A stretch of DNA of 64,000 bases from Tautonia marina (GTDB lineage Bacteria; Planctomycetota; Planctomycetia; Isosphaerales; Isosphaeraceae). The DNA lies in contig NZ_WEZF01000001.1 in the NCBI RefSeq assembly GCF_009177065.1, forward strand, positions 1-64,000, given 5' to 3'. Shown here piece after piece: positions 14,322 to 25,809 of this stretch. Each line of letters begins with the position of its first letter. Position 1 is the stretch's first letter. Position numbers and translations under genes: made by a program. Under the pieces are notes generated by a model. It searched no databases, had not been told where the DNA came from, and saw nothing but the letters and a program-made list of their open reading frames with translations.

Positions 14322-14918
14322 GTGACATCGGAAATCGGGACGAGCGGACCGGCCACGCCCTGGCGGTTGATCGACGTGATGGTGATGATCGCGGCGGTCG
14401 CGCTGGGGTGTCAGGCCGCGATGATCCTGTCGCCGCGGGGGCCGACCACGGTCGGGGATCTCGTGGGAGGGGGGGGGACGCTCTCGGCGATTGACTGGGT
14501 CGAAGTGGTGGTGGATGTCGGCCTGTACTCGTTGCCGTTCGGGATGACGGTGACGCTCGGCCACCTCGTCCTGCTGGCGATCCGGCCGGCCGAGACGCGG
14601 CGGGCCTATTGCGGGACGCGCTCCGGGAAGGCCCAGGTGGTGAGCTCGGTGGTTGTGGCGTGGATCTACCTGAGTGGATGCGTTGTTTACGTCATCGACC
14701 AGGTCTTCAAGATTCATTCCCTCAACGTCATTTACAGTCTCTGGACATTCAGCATCATCCTTTCACCGCCAGTGCTGGGGATCGGCTTTCTCGTGGCGCT
14801 GGTCGGGCGTTCCGGAGACGGGGCGGGCGGGCTTGGCCGGCTCGGTAAGGCGATCGCGGCATACTGGGTCATCGTCATTCCGATGTTCGCCTACGCCTTG
14901 ATCTTTTTGTCAGATTAG
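14322..14918 (+). CDS. multi-pass membrane protein, hypothetical
   Basis: 198 residues from GTG 14322; the longer reading has a Pro/Gly/Arg-rich tail typical of noncoding sequence. Four hydrophobic segments: about residues 15-32, 60-88, 106-128 and 137-157, with a fifth near the C-terminus (AAYWVIVIPMFAYALIFL). No recognised family; similar four- to five-helix proteins are common in planctomycetes. Confidence 0.6.
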   Translation: MTSEIGTSGPATPWRLIDVMVMIAAVALGCQAAMILSPRGPTTVGDLVGGGGTLSAIDWVEVVVDVGLYSLPFGMTVTLGHLVLLAIRPAETRRAYCGTRSGKAQVVSSVVVAWIYLSGCVVYVIDQVFKIHSLNVIYSLWTFSIILSPPVLGIGFLVALVGRSGDGAGGLGRLGKAIAAYWVIVIPMFAYALIFLSD

Positions 14919-14950
14919 CGCGGTGTTCGTTTGCATGGAGCGTCTCTGCC

Positions 14951-14998
14951 GGAACGGGGGACGGGCACCTCGAAGACGCGGAGCCAGTCCCCCGTTCC
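14951..14998. repeat. REP-like hairpin
   Basis: Arms GGAACGGGGGACGGGCACC (14951-14969) and GGAGCCAGTCCCCCGTTCC (14980-14998) are inverted with small mismatches around a CTCGAAGACGC loop. The form resembles REP/RAYT-type hairpins I recall in planctomycete genomes. It lies downstream of the membrane protein gene and may end its transcript. Confidence 0.65.
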
Positions 14999-15139
14999 TG
15001 ACACGCAACAGTCACGCGGAAACAGCGCTCGCCTTCCCTGTCGTCGTTCGGGACCGGAGAGGGAACAGAGATCGGACAGATTGCATGAACGCCGGTGTCG
15101 ATCGGTGGAGGGGGGATGGCCCGAACCACGCGGCGAGCG

Positions 15140-15550
15140 TTACCGTCCGAGAACCACGCCGTAATCGTAGAGTTCGTCGATCTGCTGCTCAGTAAAGCGA
15201 TCAATGCGTTTCTTTTCGGTGAAGCGAGCGATCGAGCAGCTGAGCAGATAGCGCGATTTGGCACTGAGGCCGGCGATGGGAATCAGCGGGTTGCGCGACC
15301 GGTGGATGCAACGTCCGCCATCCCACTCTTCGAGCTCCCCGCCGGGGCCGACTCGGATCTCGTACATCGACGAACGGCGCACGGTTTCGCGGCCTTCGTT
15401 GGGGCCAATCTGGTGGCTCTGCGTGATGTGTCCGTACTCATTGGGCCCCTGGGCCGGACTGGTCAGGAAGTAGACGGTGGGATTCTGGTCGATCTGACCG
15501 GTGTAGCCGATGATGTTCTCGACGATGTAGAAATCGGCGCGATCGTTCAT
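15140..15550 (-). CDS. hypothetical protein
   Basis: 136 residues from ATG 15550, with GGGAGATCG just upstream; the longer in-frame reading upstream is not protein-like. Soluble, with FYIVENIIGYTGQIDQNP near the N-terminus, RRSSMYEIRVGPGGELEEWD in the middle and a C-terminal helix (RFTEQQIDELYDYG). No recognised domain. Confidence 0.6.
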   Translation of the reverse strand: MNDRADFYIVENIIGYTGQIDQNPTVYFLTSPAQGPNEYGHITQSHQIGPNEGRETVRRSSMYEIRVGPGGELEEWDGGRCIHRSRNPLIPIAGLSAKSRYLLSCSIARFTEKKRIDRFTEQQIDELYDYGVVLGR

Positions 15551-15905
15551 CTCGATCTCCCAGGAGGGTTGATCCCCGGGCGGCCGGGACAATCTGTTGG
15601 GGATGTTCGATCGATCATTTCCTAGACGACAACAGACGCGAATCTCTTCGGTTGAGGGGAGCATTTCCCCGATGAACCGCGCCGAAGGGGGGCCGGATCG
15701 GCGCGAGATCCTACCATGGCCTTGCTCAGCGAGCCCCCCCTCAGGCGATCGGCCGAGGCGGGTGACCTCCCGCTGAGTGTTGGTCTCGTGCGAGCGCGAG
15801 ATGGTGCGATTGGCGTGGAGTGCGGGCGGGGCGGGGCGTGTTGAAAAGGGGGGGAGGCTCATTTAGAGTGAGTCGGCAGACAAAAGCGTTCTGGAGGAGC
15901 AAACG

Positions 15906-16817
15906 ATGCCGATTCATGTGCAAGCGTTGTCCCGAAGAGGGTTTCTGGCGGGCAGCGCGGCGGCGGTGGCCGGATTGGCGGTGGGGAGAGGGGCGATCGG
16001 GGCGGAGTGGGACGCGAATCGGTTTGCGTTGCTGTCGGATACGCACATCCCGAGTCGGCCGGAGATCGAGGCCCGAGGGGTGAACATGACCCGCAACTTG
16101 CAGCGGGTGGTGGGCGAGCTGCTGGCTCTGGAGCAGAAGCCGGCGGGGGTGATTCTGAACGGCGATTGCGCGTATTTGAAAGGGCTGCCCGAGGATTACG
16201 CGAACCTGGCCTCGTGTGTCGAGCCGATGGCCGGAGGCGGGCTGGACCTGCACGTGACGATGGGGAACCACGATGATCGCGGGCCGCTCTACGACGCTTT
16301 GGTGATGCAGAAGCCGGATCGGGTGGTGGTCGCGTCGAAGCATGTGAGCGTGATCGAGTCGGAACACGCCAATCTGTTCTTGCTCGATACGTTGTTTGAG
16401 GTGGACGTGGTGACGGGGGAGCTGGGGCAGGAGCAGCTGGCGTGGTTGGCCGAGGAACTGGATCGGCGGAGCGAGAAACCGGCGATCCTCTTTGCGCACC
16501 ATAACCCGCAGTTTACGCCGCCGGAGGAAGGAACACGGTGGTCGGGCATTCAGGATACGGCGGCCTTTTTTGAGCTGATCGCGGCGAGGCCGCAGGTCAA
16601 GGCGTATGTGTACGGGCATACGCATCGGTGGTCGATCGGGCGGAGGGACGGGCTGTACCTCATCAACCTGCCGCCGGTGGCGTATCTGTTCGAGGACGGG
16701 TTGCCGAACGGTTGGGTTGATGCGCACCTGAGGGCCGGAGGGATGACGCTGGAGTTGCGGGCGATCGACCCGAACCACCCGCAGCACGGGCAAGGCGTGG
16801 CCCTGGAGTGGGCGTGA
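15906..16817 (+). CDS. Tat-exported metallophosphoesterase
   Basis: 303 residues from ATG 15906 with GGAGGAG upstream. A twin-arginine signal (SRRGFLAGSAAAVAGLAVG) opens the protein. The calcineurin-like phosphoesterase motifs follow in order: LLSDTHIP (Asp-x-His), LNGDCAY (Gly-Asp), MGNHDD (Gly-Asn-His-Asp), FAHHNPQ and YGHTHRW. These bind two metal ions for phosphoester cleavage. The predicted location is periplasmic or on the cell surface. The natural substrate cannot be told from sequence. Confidence 0.88.
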   Translation: MPIHVQALSRRGFLAGSAAAVAGLAVGRGAIGAEWDANRFALLSDTHIPSRPEIEARGVNMTRNLQRVVGELLALEQKPAGVILNGDCAYLKGLPEDYANLASCVEPMAGGGLDLHVTMGNHDDRGPLYDALVMQKPDRVVVASKHVSVIESEHANLFLLDTLFEVDVVTGELGQEQLAWLAEELDRRSEKPAILFAHHNPQFTPPEEGTRWSGIQDTAAFFELIAARPQVKAYVYGHTHRWSIGRRDGLYLINLPPVAYLFEDGLPNGWVDAHLRAGGMTLELRAIDPNHPQHGQGVALEWA

Positions 16818-19019
<2,202 letters not shown>

Positions 19020-19052
19020 CCGCCCGCTCGATGAGCCCGATCGGTTAGAATG

Positions 19053-19096
19053 CGACGGAGGCGACGGCCCAATCTGTGGGGCGTTCGCCTCCGTCG
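19053..19096 (+). terminator. hairpin after enolase gene
   Basis: CGACGGAGGCGA (19053-19064) pairs perfectly with TCGCCTCCGTCG (19085-19096), with a 20-base loop, 34 bases after the eno stop. No long T-run follows, so the strength is uncertain. Confidence 0.6.
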
Positions 19097-19139
19097 GTCG
19101 TTTGTGGCCCCGGTCGGAAGTCAAAAGGGAGCCTGGGTG

Positions 19140-19757
19140 ATGGCGACGCTCGTGCTCGATTCGTACGTCGAAGATCAGATCCTGGAGCAGCGGCGGGCTT
19201 CGGGGGGGGATCGGTTCGATGAGGTCTGGGACGGGGTCTATGTAATGTCGCCGCTCGCGAACAACGAACACCAACTGATCGCCACGCGGCTTTCGACGAT
19301 TCTTCAGGTGATTTTGAATTTTGGAGAGCGAGGGCTGGTGTTCGCCGGGGTGAATGTCAGTGATCGTGATGACGGTTGGAAGCAGAATTACCGCTGCCCC
19401 GATGTGGCCGTCTTCCTGAACGGCACGTCGGCGATCAACCGGGAGTCGCACTGGCTGGGGGGGCCGGATTTCGCGGTGGAGGTGGCGAGCCAGGGGGATC
19501 GGTCGCGGGAGAAGCTGGGGTTTTATGCGACGGTGAACACGCGGGAAGTGTTGATTGTGGACCGCGATCCGTGGGCGCTGGAGCTGTATCGGCTGGTCGA
19601 GGGCACGCTGACGCGGGTGGGGACGAGTCGGCCGGGGGATGCCGAAGCGTTGCCTAGTGAGGTGGTGCCGTTGGCGTTCCGCCTGATCGCCGCCGAGCCG
19701 AGGCCGATGATCGAGGTCGCTCGCCGAGACGAGAGGGGAGAATCGTGGCGGATCTGA
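19140..19757 (+). CDS. Uma2 family protein, copy 1
   Basis: 205 residues from ATG 19140. Uma2 (DUF820) proteins have a restriction-endonuclease-like PD-(D/E)xK fold. Here RCPDVAVFLNG and GGPDFAVEVASQGDRSREKL carry the conserved Asp and Glu positions, and the C-terminal strand-helix set (YATVNTREVLIVDRDPWALE) is typical. No target is known; the family is strongly expanded in planctomycetes and cyanobacteria. A near-identical gene follows 44 bases downstream. Confidence 0.88.
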   Translation: MATLVLDSYVEDQILEQRRASGGDRFDEVWDGVYVMSPLANNEHQLIATRLSTILQVILNFGERGLVFAGVNVSDRDDGWKQNYRCPDVAVFLNGTSAINRESHWLGGPDFAVEVASQGDRSREKLGFYATVNTREVLIVDRDPWALELYRLVEGTLTRVGTSRPGDAEALPSEVVPLAFRLIAAEPRPMIEVARRDERGESWRI

Positions 19758-19801
19758 GGTCAAGGGGATCAGGGCGGCCGGATCACCAGGGAGCCTGAAC
19801 G

Positions 19802-20419
19802 ATGGCAACGCTCGTGCTCGATTCGTACGTCGAAGATCAGATCCTGGAGCAGCGGCGGGCTTCGGGGGGGGATCGGTTCGATGAGGTCTGGGATGGGGTG
19901 TATGTGATGGCGCCGATGCCGAACGACGAGCATCAAGAAATTGTGATGGGTCTGTCGTTTGTCTTGCAAACGGTGGTTGGCCTGGCGGGGCTCGGGCGGG
20001 TTCGGCCAGGGGTGAACGTGAGCGATCGAGATGACGGTTGGAAGCAGAACTACCGATGCCCTGACGTCGTGGTGTTTTTGAATGGGACGTCGGCGATCAA
20101 CCGGGAGACGCACTGGCTGGGGGGGCCGGATTTCGCGGTGGAGGTGGCGAGCCAGGGGGATCGGTCGCGGGAGAAGCTGGGGTTTTATGCGACGGTGAAC
20201 ACGCGGGAAGTGTTGATTGTGGACCGCGATCCGTGGGCGCTGGAGCTGTATCGGCTGGTCGAGGGCACGCTGACGCGGGTGGGGACGAGTCGGCCGGGGG
20301 ATGCCGAAGCGTTGCCCAGTGAGGTGGTACCGCTGGCGTTTCGCCTGATCGCCGCCGAGCCGAGGCCGATGATCGAGGTCGCTCGCCGAGACGAGGCAGC
20401 GGAGTCGTGGCGGATCTGA
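19802..20419 (+). CDS. Uma2 family protein, copy 2
   Basis: 205 residues from ATG 19802, the same length as copy 1. The first 38 residues and residues from about 100 onward are nearly identical to copy 1 at both protein and DNA level, while the segment between (NDEHQEIVMGLSFVLQTVVG and following) is clearly divergent. This suggests tandem duplication followed by gene conversion at the ends, or a mosaic. Catalytic-type residues are kept (CPDVVVFLNG, DFAVEVAS), so both look functional. Confidence 0.88.
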   Translation: MATLVLDSYVEDQILEQRRASGGDRFDEVWDGVYVMAPMPNDEHQEIVMGLSFVLQTVVGLAGLGRVRPGVNVSDRDDGWKQNYRCPDVVVFLNGTSAINRETHWLGGPDFAVEVASQGDRSREKLGFYATVNTREVLIVDRDPWALELYRLVEGTLTRVGTSRPGDAEALPSEVVPLAFRLIAAEPRPMIEVARRDEAAESWRI

Positions 20420-20675
20420 AATCCTGACGACGGGCAGAATTCGTTTCCAATCGGATGAGCGGACGATCGAAGACCCGGACACGCAGAGTCATGGAGGAGC
20501 GGAGCCGGGGGATCGGTCTCCGTGTGCAGTGATGCGTTCGGAAAAATGAGACGACAGCGGATTTTTTTCGTGCGGCAGAACGATGGGGAACGCGTAGAAT
20601 CGAGAACGTGAGATTTTGTCATAGAGACTTCTTCTGTGAATGGTCGGCCGGCCGAGGTGCTGCCTGGCCGGGAGA

Positions 20676-22376
20676 ATGGACGCAACGATGGCGAAGCGAG
20701 CTGATCTCCGAGTGTCTGGTGCGGACACGACACTCGGCGTGACCCGTGCCGGCTACGCGGCCCCGGCGATGGCGTATGGGGACGTGATGCGCGCCGTTGT
20801 GTATGGCGACGCGATGGTCGATGGAACGTCGTCGCAGGCGGCCCAGCGCGTCGGTGCAGAGCAGGAGGTGCAGGAGGTTTCGGGGGCCTTTTGGTATGCG
20901 AGGCCCACCTTGCCGAACCGGGTGGGGGTGGTGATTCCGACCCGGAATCGGCCGCACTGGCTGCCGCACATGCTCGGCTCGCTGATGATGCAGACGCATC
21001 GGCCGGAACGTGTCCTGGTGGTGGACGACGGCGATGACGATTCGGCCGAGGAGGTGGTTGGGCGCTATCCGGGGGTGGAATACCTGCGGGCGAGGGTCGG
21101 ATCGGGCCTGAGCGGCAACCCGGCGCGGAATGTCGGGATGCGAGAACTGGCCGACCTGCCGTATCTCTGCTTCCTTGATGATGATGACATGATCCCGCCG
21201 GATTACCTGGAGGTCTTGCTGGCGACGATCGCCACCGACTGCCGGGCGGCGGCGGCCTATCCTCGTTTGTGGTTCTGTGGCTCGCGTCAGGGGACGTTGA
21301 GCGTTCCGTACCATCCGGACCTGCTCGGTCGATCGAACCTGTCGGGGGTGCCGGCCCTGATCCGGACCGATGCGCTGAGTCAGGTCGGTGGCTGGCCGGT
21401 CTTCGCTCCCGATCCGAACGGCACGGTTCCTCACGACGACTGGGCGCTCTGGCGGCGGTTCCGCGACCACGGCTGGCGGATGATCCCCGCGCCGGTGGAT
21501 TATTACTACTATCGCCACGACGACGGCGTTTGCCGATCGAAGGCCCGCGCCAACCACCAAAGCGAGTGGCGGCGGACGATCGACCCGACCGACCTGGTCA
21601 CGCTGGCGATTCCCTGGTCGGGCCGGGAGCATTTGATCGACGCCGTGCTTGACGCGGTGGCGCGGCAGTCGTATCCGGCGTCGCAGTTGCATTTGCTCTT
21701 TTATGATAATTCGGGATCGGAAGCGGTGGGGAAGCGGCTGCGTCGGTGGTTGCTGGAGCAGGACGGCTATGCCGGGCACTCGTACCACCGCGACCCGAGG
21801 CCGGCGGTGGCGGGGCTGTCGGCCTCGGAGCTGGCCGATGCGCCGCTGGACGAAGGGGAGCAGGGGCGTCGGCGGCATGGCCGGGCCGTGAACCACCGAG
21901 TGGGAGCGATCTGGAACCGGATCGGGCAACTGGCCCAGACCGACCTCATCTGGTGTCTGGAAGATGATGTGATTCCCCCGGCCGATGCGCTCGATCGGTT
22001 GCTCGATCGGATGGGGCCGACGGTCGATGGAGTGACGGCGAACTATCGCTCTCGGGTGGTTCCGGGGTGCAGCGTGGCCTGGCGATACACGAACCTGGAG
22101 ACGGGGGAGCTGGTCCACCTGGAAGGGGGGGCGGGCCTGGAGCCGATCGGGGGAACGGGCCTCGGGTGTGCGTTGGTGCGTCGCGGGGTGTTTCGGGAGG
22201 GGCCCGCACGGTCGGGCGGCGAGGCGGTCGGGTACGATTGCAATCTGTGGCTGGATGTGGCGCGACGGGGCGGAACGGTGTTGATTGATTGGGAATTGCG
22301 GTGTGAGCATCGGATCGGTCGTTGGGAAGGTCGGGAAGGTGTCGCAGCCCTCGAAGGTTCGAGGGAAATGGTCTGA
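20676..22376 (+). CDS. two-domain family 2 glycosyltransferase
   Basis: 566 residues from ATG 20676 (20640 and 20688 are alternative starts). The N-terminal GT-A domain shows VGVVIPTRNRPHWLPHMLGS, VLVVDDGDDDSAEEV, CFLDDDDMIPPDYLEVL (the DxD motif) and HDDWALWRRFRDHGWRM. A second GT-A-like domain begins near VTLAIPWSGREHLIDAVLDA, with LLFYDNSGSE and IWCLEDDVIPPADALDRLLD. Such enzymes transfer sugars from nucleotide sugars to glycans; donor and acceptor are unknown. No signal or membrane span. Stands alone, not in a polysaccharide operon. Confidence 0.82.
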   Translation: MDATMAKRADLRVSGADTTLGVTRAGYAAPAMAYGDVMRAVVYGDAMVDGTSSQAAQRVGAEQEVQEVSGAFWYARPTLPNRVGVVIPTRNRPHWLPHMLGSLMMQTHRPERVLVVDDGDDDSAEEVVGRYPGVEYLRARVGSGLSGNPARNVGMRELADLPYLCFLDDDDMIPPDYLEVLLATIATDCRAAAAYPRLWFCGSRQGTLSVPYHPDLLGRSNLSGVPALIRTDALSQVGGWPVFAPDPNGTVPHDDWALWRRFRDHGWRMIPAPVDYYYYRHDDGVCRSKARANHQSEWRRTIDPTDLVTLAIPWSGREHLIDAVLDAVARQSYPASQLHLLFYDNSGSEAVGKRLRRWLLEQDGYAGHSYHRDPRPAVAGLSASELADAPLDEGEQGRRRHGRAVNHRVGAIWNRIGQLAQTDLIWCLEDDVIPPADALDRLLDRMGPTVDGVTANYRSRVVPGCSVAWRYTNLETGELVHLEGGAGLEPIGGTGLGCALVRRGVFREGPARSGGEAVGYDCNLWLDVARRGGTVLIDWELRCEHRIGRWEGREGVAALEGSREMV

Positions 22377-22454
22377 GGCATCGGGTCCGCCGGCGTGCCG
22401 TGGTGAGGATGGGACCTCCCGGCATCGGTTGGCGATTGTGGGAGTGATGATCTC

Positions 22455-24314
22455 ATGTCGAGCAACACCCCGAACCCGCACCTTGAGCCAACAGCACGTG
22501 ATTCGGCGGTCGGTGGTCGCCGCAAGGCTCCGCCTCCTCCTCCGCGTCCTGCCAACTCGGTGCAGCCGACGGAGCCGGGGACCGAGGTCGGCGAGACCAT
22601 GCCGATGTCGGCGATTGATGTGAGGAATGCCGCCCGAGCCGACGAGACGATCCGGCTGCAGCCCGACTCGGCCCCCGATCCAACGGTCCCGGTGGCGATC
22701 GACCGGGTGATCGCGGGTCGGTACTGCCTGGAGCGCGAGCTGGGCAGGGGGGGCTTCGGGGTCGTGATGCTGGCGTACGATCGGGAATTGCAGCGGCAGG
22801 TGGCGATCAAGATCGCGCGGCGGACCTCGGACCTGAGCATCGACTCGTTGATGGAAGAAGGCCGCAAGGTTGCGCAGCTCGATCACCCGAATATCGTTCC
22901 AGTGTATGACTGCGGATACTTGGATCAAAAGACGGTTTTTATCGTCTCGAAGTACGTGGACGGGGGGAGCCTTTCGAGCCAGCTTGCCCTGCGACGGCTG
23001 CCGGTCGACGAGGTGGTGGCCATCGGCGGGCAGGTGGCCGAGGCGCTGGCCCATGCGCACGAGAAGGGGTTCATCCACCGCGATCTAAAGCCATCGAACA
23101 TCCTGCTCGATTTGCGGAACAACGCCTACGTCGCCGATTTCGGCCTGGCGCTGCGCACGACCGACCGGAGCGACCAGGACTGCGTGGAAGGGTCGTTGCA
23201 GTACATGAGTCCCGAGCAGGTCAGCGGCAAGTCTCGGCTGGTCGATCGGCGGACGGACGTGTTTTCGTTCGGGGTGATCTTGTATGAGATGCTGACGGGT
23301 CGTCGGCCGTTTCCGGGGCGATCGAGCGCCGAGTACCGCGAGCAGTTGATTCACGATGAACCGCCGCCGCCACGTCGGTTGGTGCCGGACCTCTCGCCGT
23401 GTCTGGAACAGATCTGCATGAAGGCGATGGCCAAGCACCCGGCCGATCGGTTCGCGTCGGCCTGGGAGCTGGCCGAGGCGCTTCGACCGTGCCGATTGGT
23501 CCCGAGCCGCCGCGAGCGTCGGGCCCGTCTGAACCGATGGGTGATCCCGGCGGTGGTGGTGCTGGGGGCGGTGGTGCTGGGGCTGGGGCTGGGGGCCTGG
23601 GTGTGGTCGTGGAGGGGGGCGGGGGGTGGCCCGGCGCTGCCGGAGCGTGTTCCCGCCGTGGCCTTGCCGCTCGATCGGGAAGTGGCCGAATGGGTGCTGT
23701 CGCGGGGAGGAGCGGTCGATTTCAACACGCACCCGGCGACGATCACCCGGCTCGACCAGTTGCCGGATCCGTCGGCCACGGCCGCGCTCCGGACCGTGGA
23801 ACTGATTGGGATCAAGCCGATCAGCGGATCGGAGATGGCGGCCCTCTGCGCCTTGCCGAGCCTGACCTACCTGCACCTGGGAGAGGCGGATCTGAGCGAT
23901 GAAGACCTGATGCTCATCTCCCAGTGTTCCAACTTGCAGATGCTCTGGGTCTGCTGGAGCGATTTGACGGATCGAGGGATCATGCAACTGGGCCGCCTGA
24001 AGGAGCTGAGATACCTGGACCTGCGACGGACCCAGCTGACCAACGCCGGGGTGCCGGCGTTGGCCAAACTGCCGAACCTGGAGCACGTGATCCTCTCGGG
24101 GACCCAGATCACCGACGGCGGTTTGTCGCCCTTGCAAGGACTGCCGAAGCTTCGGCGGCTCATCCTCAACCAGACGATGCTGACCGACGCCTCGATCGAC
24201 GACCTGCTGAACTTTCAGGGGCTGACGCGGATCGAACTGAAAGACACTGGCCTGACGGCCGAGGGGGTTGATCGGCTCAAGGCGGGTTTGCCGGGATGCG
24301 AGATCGTGCGCTGA
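22455..24314 (+). CDS. membrane Ser/Thr protein kinase with leucine-rich repeats
   Basis: 619 residues from ATG 22455. A disordered N-terminus (1-84) leads to a Hanks-type kinase domain: glycine loop GRGGFGVV at 97-104, catalytic Lys119 in VAIKIA, HRDLKPSN at 208-215, DFG at 228-230 and an APE-like MSPEQ. A single membrane span follows (WVIPAVVVLGAVVLGLGLGA), then leucine-rich repeats (LRYLDLRRTQLTNAGVPALA, LEHVILSGTQITDGGLSPLQ and others). This gives a cytoplasmic kinase with an extracytoplasmic LRR sensor, a planctomycete-typical design. Confidence 0.9.
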   Translation: MSSNTPNPHLEPTARDSAVGGRRKAPPPPPRPANSVQPTEPGTEVGETMPMSAIDVRNAARADETIRLQPDSAPDPTVPVAIDRVIAGRYCLERELGRGGFGVVMLAYDRELQRQVAIKIARRTSDLSIDSLMEEGRKVAQLDHPNIVPVYDCGYLDQKTVFIVSKYVDGGSLSSQLALRRLPVDEVVAIGGQVAEALAHAHEKGFIHRDLKPSNILLDLRNNAYVADFGLALRTTDRSDQDCVEGSLQYMSPEQVSGKSRLVDRRTDVFSFGVILYEMLTGRRPFPGRSSAEYREQLIHDEPPPPRRLVPDLSPCLEQICMKAMAKHPADRFASAWELAEALRPCRLVPSRRERRARLNRWVIPAVVVLGAVVLGLGLGAWVWSWRGAGGGPALPERVPAVALPLDREVAEWVLSRGGAVDFNTHPATITRLDQLPDPSATAALRTVELIGIKPISGSEMAALCALPSLTYLHLGEADLSDEDLMLISQCSNLQMLWVCWSDLTDRGIMQLGRLKELRYLDLRRTQLTNAGVPALAKLPNLEHVILSGTQITDGGLSPLQGLPKLRRLILNQTMLTDASIDDLLNFQGLTRIELKDTGLTAEGVDRLKAGLPGCEIVR

Positions 24315-24331
24315 GACGGACGAAGGGCCGA

Positions 24332-25408
24332 TCAGCGCTGATAAATGGGCAAATAGCGATATTCGACCGCCAGGGCAAGCACTCCCATTGCGGTGCAGTA
24401 GTTGCGGCCTCCGGTGCGGTCGTTGCCGGAGGTGGAGAACCAGGAGCCGTCGGGGTCCTGGTGGTCGAGCAGGATGGGGATGAGCTGTCGGTAGTAGGGA
24501 AGGAAGTAGTCGTCGCCGAGCTGAAAGAGGGCCTGCGAGCAGTAATAGGCTTCGTAGAAGAAGTAGTCGGAGCCCCAGCTGGGGGGGTGGCTCATGAGGT
24601 AATCGCCGCCGGCAAGGGCTTCGGGCGAGGCGTGCTCGCCGCAGAGTTCGAGGGAGAGGATGCCGGTGCCGGTCCTCGGGTTGTTCGGCCCGCCGCGGCC
24701 GGCCTGGTAGCTGAAGCCTCCGGAGCGGGGCTCGACGCAGCGCCGGACGTAGTCGAGGGCGTCGTCGATGGCCTCGGAGGGGACGGTGCAGCCGGCGTCC
24801 CGGGCGGCCCGCAGGGCGACGACCTGCCAGCCGGAGACGCTCAGGTCGCTGTCGTAGCTGCCCGGCTGGTAGCGCCAGCCGCCGGCGTGGTCGGGCGACT
24901 TGGGCACCTGCTGGGCGCGGACGATCAGCTCGACGGCCTTCGCCAGGGCGTTGCGGGCACGCGCGGCGAGGTCGGGATCGGGGGTCATGCCGACGACCTC
25001 GGCGAGCATCAGGGTGCTGATGCCGTGGCAGTAGAGCGGCCCGTGGCTCGTGTTCGAGACGAGCATGCCGTCGGGCCGCTGGTGATCGAGGACGTAGGCG
25101 ATGCCGCGCTCGATGGCCTCGCGGTACGGGCCGTCCTCTCCCGGAACGTGGCCGCAGGCGAGGAAGGCCATGACGGCCAGCGACGTGACCGAGGTGGCCT
25201 TGCCGAACCCGCCGGATTCCCAGGCGCCGTCGGCCTGCTGGGCACCGGCCAGGTAGTCGAGCGCCCGGCGGGCGGCGAGGTCGGTCTCGGCGTTCGAGAA
25301 GGAGGCGCGGGGAGGCTCGGGCAGATCCTGGGCGAAGGTGGTTTCTGAAGGAGCAATGAGCGGCAGGATCAGCCCGAGGAGGACGACTGGGGCGGAGAAT
25401 CGCGTCAT
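24332..25408 (-). CDS. secreted prenyltransferase/squalene-oxidase repeat protein
   Basis: 358 residues from ATG 25408, with a signal peptide (VVLLGLILPLIAPSETTFAQ). The body consists of alpha-alpha toroid repeats of the prenyltransferase/squalene oxidase type: ALDYLAGAQQADGAWESGGF, AIERGIAYVLDHQRPDGMLV, ALDYVRRCVEPRSGGFSYQA and LLDHQDPDGSWFSTSGNDRT. The acidic motif of true cyclases is not evident, so it may be a structural or glycan-binding toroid rather than an enzyme. Its start overlaps the stop of the DUF6768 gene (ATGA), so it is the last gene of the sigma-factor operon. Confidence 0.82.
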   Translation of the reverse strand: MTRFSAPVVLLGLILPLIAPSETTFAQDLPEPPRASFSNAETDLAARRALDYLAGAQQADGAWESGGFGKATSVTSLAVMAFLACGHVPGEDGPYREAIERGIAYVLDHQRPDGMLVSNTSHGPLYCHGISTLMLAEVVGMTPDPDLAARARNALAKAVELIVRAQQVPKSPDHAGGWRYQPGSYDSDLSVSGWQVVALRAARDAGCTVPSEAIDDALDYVRRCVEPRSGGFSYQAGRGGPNNPRTGTGILSLELCGEHASPEALAGGDYLMSHPPSWGSDYFFYEAYYCSQALFQLGDDYFLPYYRQLIPILLDHQDPDGSWFSTSGNDRTGGRNYCTAMGVLALAVEYRYLPIYQR

Positions 25409-25809
25409 GACGAGGGGCCTTTGTGGGAGTTCAGCTCGTGGGCCAGGTGGGCGACGGCAAGCTCGATGCGCTTGATCTCTCGGGAGAGGGAATGCCGTTG
25501 CATGTCGAGCCAGAACCAGACCTTCAAGGCCAGCGAGACGGCCAGGCCGAGGCCGAAGCCGAGGCCCCAGCGGAGGATGTCGACGACCTCGTCGGTCTGA
25601 AAGATCTTGACCGCCGAGACGACGGCGAGGCCGAAGAAGGCGAACGTGACGACCGTGGCGTAGACGTTGATCCAGCGGCGACGGCCCCGGAAGCTCTCGG
25701 TCATCAGCTCGGGGAGCGACGGCTCGCCGAGGCGGTCGAACATGGTGCGTTCCTCGGCGGAAAGGGCTGCTCGAATCAGTGTATCGAGTTCGTGGTCCTG
25801 GGTCTTCAT
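25405..25809 (-). CDS. DUF6768 family membrane protein
   Basis: 134 residues from ATG 25809. The N-terminal half is cytoplasmic (ELDTLIRAALSAEERTMFDR, then an Arg-rich FRGRRRW), followed by two membrane segments (VYATVVTFAFFGLAVVSAV and ILRWGLGFGLGLAVSLALKV) and a conserved tail (REIKRIELAVAHLAHEL). This matches the DUF6768 pattern. In this family the gene commonly follows an ECF sigma factor gene. It is coupled on both sides by 4-base overlaps. A role as a membrane anti-sigma factor is plausible but is inference. Confidence 0.8.
   Translation of the reverse strand: MKTQDHELDTLIRAALSAEERTMFDRLGEPSLPELMTESFRGRRRWINVYATVVTFAFFGLAVVSAVKIFQTDEVVDILRWGLGFGLGLAVSLALKVWFWLDMQRHSLSREIKRIELAVAHLAHELNSHKGPSS

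Noticed and set aside
20619-23078. 819-codon minus-strand frame
   Set aside because: Opposite the glycosyltransferase and kinase genes; sequence is Arg/Pro/His-rich without domains.
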